A stretch of 7,080 bases of DNA from Kiritimatiellia bacterium (GCA_028701555.1 JAQVQN010000124.1:1-7080); one strand, 5' to 3'. Positions 1 through 6,779 are shown, counted from the stretch's first letter. Notes: a model not told the origin generated them from the letters alone. A program made the numbers and translations.

Positions 1-3000
1 TTCCAGCTCCTTGTACTCCTCGATGGCCACCAGGTTGACAGGGCCAAGCTCCTGGATCTCGGCGTTCAGGCTCGCGACCTTCTTTTCGATGTCCGTGACC
101 GGCGGCTGCTCGCCGTCTTCCCAGGCCGGGTCGGCGCAGGCCACCAGCTCCTCAGGCGACAACCCGTATTCGTTATAAACGTGGTCAAGGCGGGATTGCC
201 GGCGCATGCGCGACTCGGCCAGCTCGACCTCAGCCTTGCCCTTGTCATCGCGCGCGGCATCCAGAATGCGCCTGTGCTCGGATAGCTTGGCGTCGCTCAT
301 GGCCAGCTCCCGCTGCAGAACGTCGCGCTCGCGGCGCGTGGCGGCGATGCGCGCATGCAGCTCTGCCGCCTCAGCGCGCATGGGCTCAAGCTTGTCCTGC
401 AGGGCTTCAATCTCGGTCTTCAGGCGGGCAATGCTCTCGTCATAAGACATCACGCCGCGGCTACGTCCCTGCAGCGTTCGTTCCAACTCGCCGATACGCA
501 CCAAGACCGCCTCGCGCTGGGAGTCGGTGTGCTCGATCTGCTGCGTAACGCTTGAAAACTGTATGCGGCGTTCGGTAAGTTCATGGCTAAGCGCATTGAA
601 AACGCTTTCCAGATCCTGCAAAAGCGCTGATTTCTCAGCAATCTGCTCCAGCAACTGTGCCCGCTGACTGTTGAGTTCCTGCAGTTCAGAGGCCAGTGCG
701 GCACGGGCTTCATCCTCGCCGCAAGTCTGAGCCGACAGCACGCTCAAGTCCTCGGCTATCTTGACCTTTCTGGCGGCGACACGCTCGACATCGCGCTTCA
801 GCGACTGATACTCGCCTTCGGCCTGCGCTGCCTGGCGCCGGCTGGCATCCAGTTCCTGGCGTGTCTGATTAATGCCGAGTGTAAGCTCGCCGGAGCGCGC
901 GTTGAGCTGTTCCAAACGCTGGCTGCTCGTGCTGATCTTTTTGTCAAGATCAGCCAGTTGCTCGTTAGTGTCAGCCACCAGCATGTGACGCGACAAAGGG
1001 CTGGAGACCTGGCTGTCCGGCATCCAGACCTCAGCGCAGCCGTTGGCATGGATCATCGCGCCCGCGCGGGTTACCACGCTACAGCCTGCGGGCAGCTCCG
1101 CAGGAACATCAGCAAGCGTCTCGGCGATAAATACCGAGCCCAGCAGACGCCGCGCCGAACTTTCAAAATCTCCTGTAACTTTAACATGATCCAGAAGCCG
1201 TGTAAGACCAGCGGGCGGCGCTGGCGATTCTTCCGAAGCAAGGTCGGCGGGCACCAGACGCGCGGCGGCCTGCTGGCCTTGCGCCAGCAGCAGGGCTAAG
1301 GTCTGCCGCATTGCCGCAGAGTCGCGCACGATCACCGCGTCCAGCCAAGAGCGCAATGCCGCCTCAAGCGCTAGGCGCAGATTAGAAGGCGCGTTAAACT
1401 TGTCTGCGAGCGGACCCAGCACAGTCTGTGCGCCGATACCTAGGGGGTTAGCCGGATCGAGCAACTGACGCGCTCCGTCCGCGAAATCATCGCTGGACTC
1501 GCTGCGGTCGCACAAAAGGTCGATCTGTGCCCGCTTGGCTGCGGCTTCAGAGCGCATACGCGAGTTCTCGTCCTGCAAGGCGCGCGCCTCAACTGTGGCT
1601 GCTTCACGCTCTTCCTCCAGAGTGTCGAGTCTGTCGCGCAGCCGTTCCGACTCTTCGCCGTGGCTATCCAGACGCGCCTTGACCTCGCCGCAAGTCGTCT
1701 CCAAACTGCCAAGGTGCTCATCGACCTGGGAGCGTTCCGATGCCAGCCGCTCGCGCTTGAGCAGTGCTTCGCGCTGGCGCTCCTCCATGGCGGACATGGT
1801 CTGCTGAATCTGGGCGACCCGCCTTTCGCACTCGACCGATTGCCGACGGCCTTCTTGCAGAGCGTTGCGAGCCTGGTCGATCTTGCTTTTGTGCTCGTCA
1901 AAACGAGTCTGCGCCTCCGCCATCTTGCCGCGCTCGGTCTCGACCGCCTGCTTCATCAGCAGGCGTTTCTGATCCAGCGACTCCAATTGCAGGCGGATCT
2001 GCTCGATCTGCTGCTGCGTCTCGGAAATTTCGCGGTTGTCACGTTCAGCCCAGGATCTATATTCGGCGATACGCTGTTCGTTGACCTTGATGACCTCCTG
2101 AGCCCGCAGATAGCGGTTGTCGGCCTGGGCAGCCTGCTCGGCCAGCGCGGCCACGCGCTGCTCGGTCTCGTGAATCAGCTCGTGTATGCGCGCCGATTCC
2201 GCCTCTGATTCCGCCACCGACTGCTGTTGCGACAGCAGGCGGTCGTTAAGTTCATGCAGCGAGACATCCAGTTCGCGGATGCGCACATCCAGCGCTGCCA
2301 ACCGCTGCCGGGTCAGGAAAATATCCAAACCGCGCAGCTCATCGCGCAGGACTTTGTACCTGCGCGCCTTGCCCGCCTGGCGCTGCAGCGAGCCGATCTG
2401 GCGCTTGACCTCGCGGATCACGTCAGCCAGGCGCAGCAGGTTGGCCTCGGTCTGCTCGATCTTGCGCAAGGCCTCTTTGCGGTCGGCCTTGAACTTGGTG
2501 ATGCCTGCGGCCTCTTCGAAGATTGTGCGGCGGTCTTCAGGCTTGGAGGAAAGCACCACATCGATCTGCCCCTGCGCCATCACCGAATACGAAGTGGTGC
2601 CGATGCCGGTGCCCATGAAGAGGCGCTGCACGTCCTTTAGACGGCAGAGGTTCTTGTTGATGAAATACTGTCCTTCGCCGGAACGGAAGACGCGGCGGCT
2701 GACGGTTACCTCGTCGAACTCGGAATCCAGAACACCTTCGCAATCCGCGAAAGTGATCGCAACCTCGGCCATGCCCAGGGGCTTGCGGGAGTCAGTGCCG
2801 CTGAAAACCACATCCGGCATCTTGGCGCAGCGCAGCGCGGTCGGGCGCTGTTCTCCTAGAACCCAGCGGATCGCGTCGGAAACATTACTTTTGCCGCATC
2901 CGTTGGGCCCGACGATCGCGATCATGCCGGGCTCGAACTGCAGCCTGGTTTTATCGGCAAAACTCTTAAACCCGTTGATTTCAATCTGTTTTAGATACAC
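1..3000 (-). CDS. smc: Chromosome segregation protein SMC (partial, C-terminus beyond the window)
   Basis: SMC is the ATPase of the bacterial condensin complex (with ScpA and ScpB) that folds and segregates the chromosome. The reading frame is open for 1000 codons from a GTG at 3000 to base 1, with no stop. The protein begins MYLKQIEINGFKSFADKT. It has a Walker A GPNGCGKS at residues 31-38, the expected head arginine at R57, a Q-loop region MAQGQID (141-147) and FEEAAGITKFK (161-171). Glu/Gln/Arg-rich coiled coil covers about 175-510. A hinge domain lies at about 515-670 (LGIGAQTVLGPLADKF near its start), followed by a second coiled coil. The last residues, ELGPVNLVAIEEYKELE (984-1000), match the conserved motif just before the C-terminal head, so only the signature motif, Walker B and D-loop are missing. 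The family is usually about 1150-1200 residues. The GTG start is favoured by GAGG five bases upstream and by alignment to the usual SMC N-terminus; the ATG at 3020 is out of frame. Confidence 0.97.
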   Translation of the reverse strand, partial: MYLKQIEINGFKSFADKTRLQFEPGMIAIVGPNGCGKSNVSDAIRWVLGEQRPTALRCAKMPDVVFSGTDSRKPLGMAEVAITFADCEGVLDSEFDEVTVSRRVFRSGEGQYFINKNLCRLKDVQRLFMGTGIGTTSYSVMAQGQIDVVLSSKPEDRRTIFEEAAGITKFKADRKEALRKIEQTEANLLRLADVIREVKRQIGSLQRQAGKARRYKVLRDELRGLDIFLTRQRLAALDVRIRELDVSLHELNDRLLSQQQSVAESEAESARIHELIHETEQRVAALAEQAAQADNRYLRAQEVIKVNEQRIAEYRSWAERDNREISETQQQIEQIRLQLESLDQKRLLMKQAVETERGKMAEAQTRFDEHKSKIDQARNALQEGRRQSVECERRVAQIQQTMSAMEERQREALLKRERLASERSQVDEHLGSLETTCGEVKARLDSHGEESERLRDRLDTLEEEREAATVEARALQDENSRMRSEAAAKRAQIDLLCDRSESSDDFADGARQLLDPANPLGIGAQTVLGPLADKFNAPSNLRLALEAALRSWLDAVIVRDSAAMRQTLALLLAQGQQAAARLVPADLASEESPAPPAGLTRLLDHVKVTGDFESSARRLLGSVFIAETLADVPAELPAGCSVVTRAGAMIHANGCAEVWMPDSQVSSPLSRHMLVADTNEQLADLDKKISTSSQRLEQLNARSGELTLGINQTRQELDASRRQAAQAEGEYQSLKRDVERVAARKVKIAEDLSVLSAQTCGEDEARAALASELQELNSQRAQLLEQIAEKSALLQDLESVFNALSHELTERRIQFSSVTQQIEHTDSQREAVLVRIGELERTLQGRSRGVMSYDESIARLKTEIEALQDKLEPMRAEAAELHARIAATRRERDVLQRELAMSDAKLSEHRRILDAARDDKGKAEVELAESRMRRQSRLDHVYNEYGLSPEELVACADPAWEDGEQPPVTDIEKKVASLNAEIQELGPVNLVAIEEYKELE

Positions 3001-3063
3001 GGAAACCTCAAAAGCGTCATGCGCCGAACGGTTCTAACCCGCTCTCAAAAGAGGAATTTATTT

Positions 3064-3092
3064 AACATATCCCGCAGTTTATTGGAAGTCAA
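3064..3092 (-). promoter_or_regulatory. Candidate sigma70-type promoter of smc
   Basis: Reading the minus strand, TTGACT (3092-3087, 5 of 6 to consensus) is followed by exactly 17 bases and then TATGTT (3069-3064, 4 of 6). Transcription would start near 3057, giving a leader of about 55 bases before the smc GTG. It lies in the only gap between the pilin-like operon and smc, which suggests smc is transcribed independently. Prediction by eye from consensus only. Confidence 0.55.
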
Positions 3093-3107
3093 AACGCATA
3101 TCCCGCA
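3066..3107 (-). repeat. Two 11-bp direct repeats around the smc promoter
   Basis: TGCGGGATATG (minus-strand reading) occurs at 3107-3097 and again, identical, at 3076-3066, 31 bp apart (about three helical turns). The first copy sits just upstream of the -35 element and the second overlaps the -10 element. This arrangement is what a pair of operator half-sites for one regulator would look like, but no known regulator site is recognised. Confidence 0.5.
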
Positions 3108-3126
3108 AAGGGTTGTCAGAGTATGC
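3091..3126 (-). terminator. Weak possible terminator after the pilin-like operon
   Basis: Downstream of the stop at 3137, minus-strand GCATA (3126-3122) can pair with TATGC (3100-3096). An inner CCC/GGG pairing is possible and a short TTTT follows at 3094-3091. The stem is short and interrupted, and the T-run overlaps the smc -35 element, so termination here is doubtful. Confidence 0.2.
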
Positions 3127-3136
3127 ACGGGTGCCT

Positions 3137-3619
3137 CTATCTTGTTTTTCGCCCTTCACCTGTCTTCCGATACAGCAGTATGCCCGAGACTGCCACAAGC
3201 AGGCTCGCAAGAAGAAACCGTTTAAGCCGAGACTGGAAACTCCCGGCCACCAGATTCCGACTAATTATGGAGGCATCCGTTTCCTCGGTCAATTGCAGGC
3301 CCTTCTCATCCGCTGGCGTTGCGGTTTCTTGTGCGTTAAGGATGTCCTCCACGTGAACGACTCCACGTGTCAAACGATCCACCTGCTCGGGTTTTAACGC
3401 GAACAGCGTCTTCGCGCGCAACGAAGATTGCTCAAGCGCTTGTTGCTTTCCGGCCCGCTGCATCTCTGCGGCCCGGGAAGCGTGAAGCTCGTGGTCTGTC
3501 TTGGCCTGTAGTGCCGCCTCGGGAACGTCCTTCAGTTCAGACAAACCGAATGCCGGTAGTGTTGACAGCAATAGTATGCATGCCCCGTATCCGACGCGAT
3601 AGGTGTCAAGTCTGCTCAA
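3137..3619 (-). CDS. Hypothetical secreted protein with a C-terminal membrane anchor, last gene of the pilin-like operon
   Basis: 160 residues, family not recognised. Residues 1-25 look like a Sec signal peptide: a basic start, the hydrophobic run ACILLLSTLPAFG, and no lipobox cysteine. Residues ~27-75 are Ala/Gln/Glu/Lys-rich and probably helical. Residues 135-150 (FLLASLLVAVSGILLY) form a membrane helix, followed by the basic tail RKTGEGRKTR. The predicted topology is a periplasmic body of about 110 residues with a short cytoplasmic tail. The start is an unusual TTG at 3619, chosen because a near-perfect AGGAGG (3632-3627) lies seven bases upstream and because it restores the signal peptide. 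TTG overlaps the TGA of the preceding gene by four bases, so translation is probably coupled. By context it may be an accessory or anchoring partner of the pilin-like proteins. The C-terminus resembles exosortase sorting tails in layout, but there is no PEP motif and basic residues also precede the helix. Confidence 0.8.
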   Translation of the reverse strand: MSRLDTYRVGYGACILLLSTLPAFGLSELKDVPEAALQAKTDHELHASRAAEMQRAGKQQALEQSSLRAKTLFALKPEQVDRLTRGVVHVEDILNAQETATPADEKGLQLTEETDASIISRNLVAGSFQSRLKRFLLASLLVAVSGILLYRKTGEGRKTR

Positions 3620-5349
3620 ATTTGCACCTCCTGCCAGCCGATCACTTGCGGACGCGCTGGAGACAAAGGCAGTATTATATAGAAATCGATGCCGTCTGGG
3701 CTCTGCGACCCTAGCCGGATGTCCCAGTTAAAGCGGACGGAACCGCTGTAGATAATCGCCTCGTCCCGGCATATCATGGCGCCGTTGATCTGGCAGGCGC
3801 CGAGAGTGCCCATCACGGCATGGTTATTGTAAAGGATAGCGTCAATCCGGGTTATCGCGTTTCCCTGGGCTTTTTCCTGAACCACGTGGTCGCCAACAGA
3901 ACTTTGGTAAAAACGCCGGTCCGATGTCCCTGTCGGCTCCCATTCTTTCTTCTTTGTGTTGTAAGTGTAGTCGACTTTCTGGCCCCCATCCGAAGCCGTG
4001 TAATCGCCGGGGAAAACCGTGCCGTAGCCGATTGAGGCGTCTGTCGGGTCGCAGGCATAGGCATTAACGAAAGGCGGCGTTATGTACCGCCGCACATTCG
4101 ACATCCATGAAGACGAGGTGTAGTCGCCAAGCACGATATTTCCCTTGGCTGCAAGCCCGATCATGTCCTTGTCCGAATTCGCGCGGATTGTCTGGTTTGG
4201 GTTGTTGTCCGGTTTCGGCCAGTTTGGCGGCTTGTTGTAGACCACATCACCGGCAATGTAGATGTTCCTGCCGGCATAAATTGCCCCTTGGCCCCGTACT
4301 TCCCCTCTGATCACGACATCTCCGTTTACCACCACCGGCCCGTCAATTACGATGGGGTGGGTTGTGCCGTCCAAGATCAGGCATCCGGCATCGGCGCCGT
4401 TGGGAATTCCGGACGGGCCCGGACCGCTGTAACAGGCATCCACCAGAACTTGGCCCCGTTGTTGGATAGATGACCCGTAATTCTCGGCTAACTCTCTGTA
4501 GACATCCAGCTCGCCTAAAAACGGCATGGTGACGGGCTCTCCCATGGGCCGCAACTCTGAAGTTCCCTCATAGCCCATGGTCCAGACAGGCCCGTTCTGG
4601 CTAGTCGGGCTTGTCGGCCGCGCCCGTTGGTCGTTCGCCGTCCAATAGGCATTTTGCGATTGCGACCGTGCCGTTGAGATAATAACCCCCTCGGCTCCCA
4701 GTTCCTGATTGATGGCAGCATACCCGATTCCGTTGACCCAAGACTGCCCGTCCAGCAGCAGATCCCCGTTCGCGCGGATATCTCCGTTTGCCGTGACGCC
4801 GCCCCCTTGGAACCACCCGTAGTTGTTTACGAAATACGCATAATTGAAGACCGGCGAACGGCGCATCGCAAACTCGACCGTCTCTTCAATTGTTCTTGAA
4901 ACTGTTATATCCGCAGCCGACACGCATACGGACGTGGCCTGTAAAGTCAGTCGCGCAAATTGCTGGACCGCTGTTGTCGGGGATCGCGACAGATCCGTCA
5001 ACCGCACGGTCACTGAGCAACCGCTTATGCTTTCATCCAGCATAAACACATATGGTCTGCTGTCGCTGCCCACGCTCGTCTCTGAATAGGTGTTGAACCA
5101 CAGCAACGGATCACGCATGGATGGGGTCGTTTGGTAAAACCGTCTAAATTCTTGATACACATCTGTGCTAGTCATCTCCAGTGCTGTTTGCGCGCTCAGG
5201 CGGCATCTGGAAGCGGCCAGATAAACACCGGCCGACCGTGTGGCGCTGCTGAAATAATGCAACGCCCCGCCGACAATGATGCCCACGACCAGCAGGCAGG
5301 AAACCACGGCAGGTAAAATGAAACCGCCGCGCTTAGTTGTGTTGTTCAT
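3616..5349 (-). CDS. Large PilX/GspK-like prepilin-like protein with beta-solenoid-like segments
   Basis: 577 residues, starting MNNTTKRGG. A prepilin-type N-terminus is visible: short basic leader, G9 followed by FILPAVV, then a hydrophobic helix to about residue 31. Position +5 after the putative cleavage site is Ala, not the Glu of ordinary pilins, as is known for GspK and seen in PilX-like proteins. An amphipathic stretch with Ala/Arg (34-58) follows, as in PilX. Two segments look like beta-solenoid rungs: about 183-205 (VTANGDIRANGDLLLDG) and about 330-375 (VVVNGDVVIRGEVRG and GRNIYIAGDVVYN). DMIGLAAKGNIVLGDY (395-410) and a late INGAMICRDEAIIYSG stretch recall PilX/DUF4900-like surface proteins; this family match is from memory. 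Likely role: large minor pilin or tip protein of a type IV pilus or type II secretion pseudopilus. The start at 5349 has AAGGAG (5363-5358) eight bases upstream. The frame is open to 5664, but that extension only shadows the upstream gene. A 13-nt gap separates it from that gene, and it overlaps the next by 4 nt. Confidence 0.82.
   Translation of the reverse strand: MNNTTKRGGFILPAVVSCLLVVGIIVGGALHYFSSATRSAGVYLAASRCRLSAQTALEMTSTDVYQEFRRFYQTTPSMRDPLLWFNTYSETSVGSDSRPYVFMLDESISGCSVTVRLTDLSRSPTTAVQQFARLTLQATSVCVSAADITVSRTIEETVEFAMRRSPVFNYAYFVNNYGWFQGGGVTANGDIRANGDLLLDGQSWVNGIGYAAINQELGAEGVIISTARSQSQNAYWTANDQRARPTSPTSQNGPVWTMGYEGTSELRPMGEPVTMPFLGELDVYRELAENYGSSIQQRGQVLVDACYSGPGPSGIPNGADAGCLILDGTTHPIVIDGPVVVNGDVVIRGEVRGQGAIYAGRNIYIAGDVVYNKPPNWPKPDNNPNQTIRANSDKDMIGLAAKGNIVLGDYTSSSWMSNVRRYITPPFVNAYACDPTDASIGYGTVFPGDYTASDGGQKVDYTYNTKKKEWEPTGTSDRRFYQSSVGDHVVQEKAQGNAITRIDAILYNNHAVMGTLGACQINGAMICRDEAIIYSGSVRFNWDIRLGSQSPDGIDFYIILPLSPARPQVIGWQEVQI
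3627..3632 (-). promoter_or_regulatory. Strong Shine-Dalgarno that fixes a TTG start
   Basis: AGGAGG on the minus strand, seven bases before the TTG at 3619 and inside the last codons of the preceding gene. It is the best ribosome binding site in the operon. It explains how a TTG-started gene could be well translated. Confidence 0.75.
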
Positions 5350-5362
5350 ATCGGGCACTCCT

Positions 5363-5986
5363 TCATCTGTTAAGGATTTGTGCAGGGAATTGATTCCGCT
5401 GCTCATATTTGCGTCCGTTAATCTCAATCGCGACATCCAGGTTGACCTCAATCGTGCCGTTGCTTGAAACCAGCGAGAAGACATCTTCGGACTGAACGAA
5501 AACCCTCCCTTTTGAAAGCCATCCCGCTCTGCCGCGGTCCATCGCGAATTTTTTGTTATTAGCCCGACGGATGCGGTTAGGCGGGCCTTTGGCCGGCTTA
5601 AACCTGAGGCTGCCCCCCCAGCGACCTTGATTGTCCTCAACCGTGATCTCGCTTTGACTGACATTCATCAGGCCGCCTTCGTCCGGGTTAAGATTGAAAA
5701 GCATCTTTTCCCGTAGTTCGCGAGAGTAAAGCGCCAATTCCATATCAGCCACGGCCGCTTCGCAAACCCGCAGAGAAGTGTGCAAAGCTACCGCCACCTG
5801 CGACATCACCAGCGCGGTGAGTGCCGTGGCCATCAGCACCTCGGTGTATGTGAAGCCGCCGGTGCTTTTGCGTCCGCTGGCTCGGCCCGGGATCCCGCGC
5901 ATATCCCGGGCTGTGGCACAGACGGTGACTTCGCCTCTTTTTTCAACGGGCAGCACTTTCTGCCAATGGAAGAAATGTAAGCGCAT
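5363..5986 (-). CDS. Prepilin-type N-terminal cleavage/methylation domain protein (minor pilin-like)
   Basis: 207 residues from the chosen start. The type IV prepilin signature is clear: KSTGG (G44) then FTYTEVLMATALTALVMS, with Glu at +5 (E49) and a hydrophobic assembly helix of about 20 residues. The remaining ~140 residues are a small soluble domain with a LREKMLFNLNPDEGG stretch and a beta-rich end. It is probably a minor pilin or pseudopilin of the PilV/GspI-PilW/GspJ kind, but the exact class cannot be assigned by eye. The ATG at 5986 is chosen because AAGGGG (6000-5995) lies eight bases upstream and it gives a 13-nt gap after the previous gene, the same as the next junction. It implies an unusually long 44-residue leader. 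An alternative ATG at 5902 (M29) would give a normal 16-residue leader but has only a poor ribosome site. The frame stays open to 6097, but that would overlap the previous gene by about 100 bases. Confidence 0.85.
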   Translation of the reverse strand: MRLHFFHWQKVLPVEKRGEVTVCATARDMRGIPGRASGRKSTGGFTYTEVLMATALTALVMSQVAVALHTSLRVCEAAVADMELALYSRELREKMLFNLNPDEGGLMNVSQSEITVEDNQGRWGGSLRFKPAKGPPNRIRRANNKKFAMDRGRAGWLSKGRVFVQSEDVFSLVSSNGTIEVNLDVAIEINGRKYEQRNQFPAQILNR

Positions 5987-5994
5987 TAAGTCAG

Positions 5995-6000
5995 CCCCTT
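5995..6000 (-). promoter_or_regulatory. Shine-Dalgarno supporting the ATG at 5986
   Basis: AAGGGG on the minus strand, eight bases upstream of the ATG at 5986, overlapping the end of the previous gene. It argues for the long-leader form of this prepilin over the ATG at 5902, where only a GGGA-like sequence almost touching the ATG is present. Confidence 0.5.
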
Positions 6001-6500
6001 CAAGGTGTGTTGCGGAATAAATTCCTGTCGATTGATCGGCGCTCCATCTGATAGATTGGAGCCGCACCGTTGGTGGGGTTGAGTCTGGCCCATCCACCGC
6101 CGGCCAACGGCCACTGGACGTCTGTCACGATAGTCCACTGCGAAGGTGGCGTTCCTCCCGAGGGCGCGATCCAATAAAACGCGCTTGCGCTCCGGTCTGA
6201 ATACGACCACGCACTTGTCCGCTCAGGCGGCAGACTGAACCATTCTGCTATATTTGTCGACGCATTCTGCTCAAACCATTCCGTTTTTCGGTTGAACAAA
6301 TCAAGCGCCAGATCATACGCGAAAGCGTCTGCCGCCAGCCTTCCCTTAACAAGGGCCGCATTCCTGCGGCAAAAAAATAACGCTTCCAGCATTACCATAA
6401 AGAGCAGTAGGGCCAGCGAGGAGGCAAACACGAACTCAACCAGGGTAAAACCACTTGCGGGCCTAGTTTTTCTTAGAGCAATCATCATATTGTCATGCAT
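6000..6500 (-). CDS. Prepilin-type N-terminal cleavage/methylation domain protein, first gene of the operon
   Basis: 166 residues. The leader ends RPASG (G17), followed by FTLVEFVFASSLALLLFMVM, with the conserved Glu at +5 (E22): a textbook type IV prepilin/pseudopilin signal cut by a PilD-type peptidase and inserted in the inner membrane. The soluble part (about 45-166) is Trp/Ser-rich, with WTIVTDVQWPLAGGGW near the end. Its length and its place ahead of a second pilin and a PilX-like protein suggest a minor pilin or pseudopilin; the class is uncertain. The start at 6500 is the first in-frame ATG. Only a weak GGA precedes it, and ATGs at 6488 and 6485 would still leave a usable leader (12 or 11 residues). 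It is separated from the next gene by 13 nt and transcribed away from the ferredoxin gene. Confidence 0.85.
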   Translation of the reverse strand: MHDNMMIALRKTRPASGFTLVEFVFASSLALLLFMVMLEALFFCRRNAALVKGRLAADAFAYDLALDLFNRKTEWFEQNASTNIAEWFSLPPERTSAWSYSDRSASAFYWIAPSGGTPPSQWTIVTDVQWPLAGGGWARLNPTNGAAPIYQMERRSIDRNLFRNTP

Positions 6501-6573
6501 GCCAGATCCGTTCGCTTTGCGGCATTTGAAATTCTTTTATGCTGAAAAACTATCTTTAGAAAACTTTTTTCAA

Positions 6574-6602
6574 ATACTGCCCTATAAAGGGCTTGAAGTC
6601 AA
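6574..6602 (-). promoter_or_regulatory. Candidate promoter of the pilin-like operon
   Basis: On the minus strand TTGACT (6602-6597) is followed by 17 bases and CAGTAT (6579-6574). The -35 is good (5 of 6), the -10 poor (3 of 6), as expected if an activator is needed. The start would be near 6567, with a leader of about 67 bases. No sigma54-type GG-N10-GC site was found, although pilin genes often use one. Confidence 0.3.
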
Positions 6603-6614
6603 GAGCATGATGCT
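6579..6614. repeat. Three adjacent short inverted repeats, possible operator
   Basis: Plus-strand reading: GCCCT-ATAA-AGGGC (6579-6592), CTTGA-AG-TCAAG (6592-6603) and AGCAT-G-ATGCT (6604-6614), all with perfect arms and lying end to end. They cover the -35 and spacer of the candidate operon promoter and lie just upstream of a perfect TATAAT at 6623-6628 on the other strand. A shared regulator of both directions could bind here. Short palindromes also arise by chance in AT-rich DNA. Confidence 0.4.
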
Positions 6615-6622
6615 GAAAAAAA

Positions 6623-6628
6623 TATAAT
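6623..6628 (+). promoter_or_regulatory. Perfect TATAAT, possible distal -10 for the ferredoxin transcript
   Basis: TATAAT matches the -10 consensus exactly, but no good -35 lies 16-18 bases upstream; the nearest, TTGAAG at 6593-6598, is 24 bases away. If used, it would give a leader of about 175 bases before the ferredoxin ATG. Confidence 0.25.
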
Positions 6629-6687
6629 CGGCTGCGGTTTCTCTTCTTTGCGTCGCACCCCGCTTGTGTTCATCAAAGAGTTTTTGT

Positions 6688-6716
6688 TTGCGGCAAGCGG
6701 CAGCATCGTCTAGAAT
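6688..6716 (+). promoter_or_regulatory. Candidate proximal promoter of the ferredoxin gene
   Basis: TTGCGG (6688-6693), a 17-base spacer, then TAGAAT (6711-6716, 5 of 6). The start would be near 6723, giving a leader of about 87 bases. The -35 is weak (3 of 6). Confidence 0.35.
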
Positions 6717-6744
6717 CCGAATCTTTAACAAAGCATTTTAAGCG

Positions 6745-6779
6745 CCGGTGACTTGGAGACATGCGTGGCCGCATGACCG
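6745..6779 (+). other. Small hairpin in the ferredoxin leader
   Basis: CATGCG (6760-6765) and CGCATG (6770-6775) pair perfectly around the loop TGGC. CGGT (6745-6748) can pair with ACCG (6776-6779) to close an outer stem with a one-sided internal loop. The Shine-Dalgarno begins only 19 bases later. No known riboswitch consensus is recognised. Confidence 0.35.

Noticed and set aside
1660..2208. Plus-strand open frame of 182 codons over the SMC coiled coil
   Set aside because: Leu/Ala-rich mirror of the Glu/Gln/Arg-rich coiled coil; no ribosome site or family features.
2186..3037. Long plus-strand open frame (283 codons) over the 5' part of smc
   Set aside because: It is the antisense of a certain SMC frame with an intact Walker A. 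Its product is low-complexity Ser/Arg-rich, as expected for a shadow in GC-rich DNA.
3137..3619. PEP-CTERM/exosortase substrate
   Set aside because: The C-terminal helix plus basic tail fits in layout, but there is no PEP or similar motif before the helix, and basic residues flank it on both sides.
5350..5664. N-terminal extension of the PilX-like protein to 682 residues
   Set aside because: It would cover the 3' end of the upstream prepilin in another frame. The ATG at 5349 has a good Shine-Dalgarno and gives a proper prepilin leader.
5987..6097. Extension of the second prepilin to 244 residues
   Set aside because: It overlaps the upstream prepilin gene by about 100 bases and pushes the cleavage site to residue ~81; the ATG at 5986 has a ribosome site and normal operon spacing.
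6499..6627. 42-codon plus-strand frame in the divergent intergenic region
   Set aside because: No Shine-Dalgarno, no recognisable features, and it lies across the likely promoter of the pilin-like operon.
6501..6700. Sigma54 promoter for the pilin operon
   Set aside because: No GG-N10-GC element with correct spacing was found on the minus strand.
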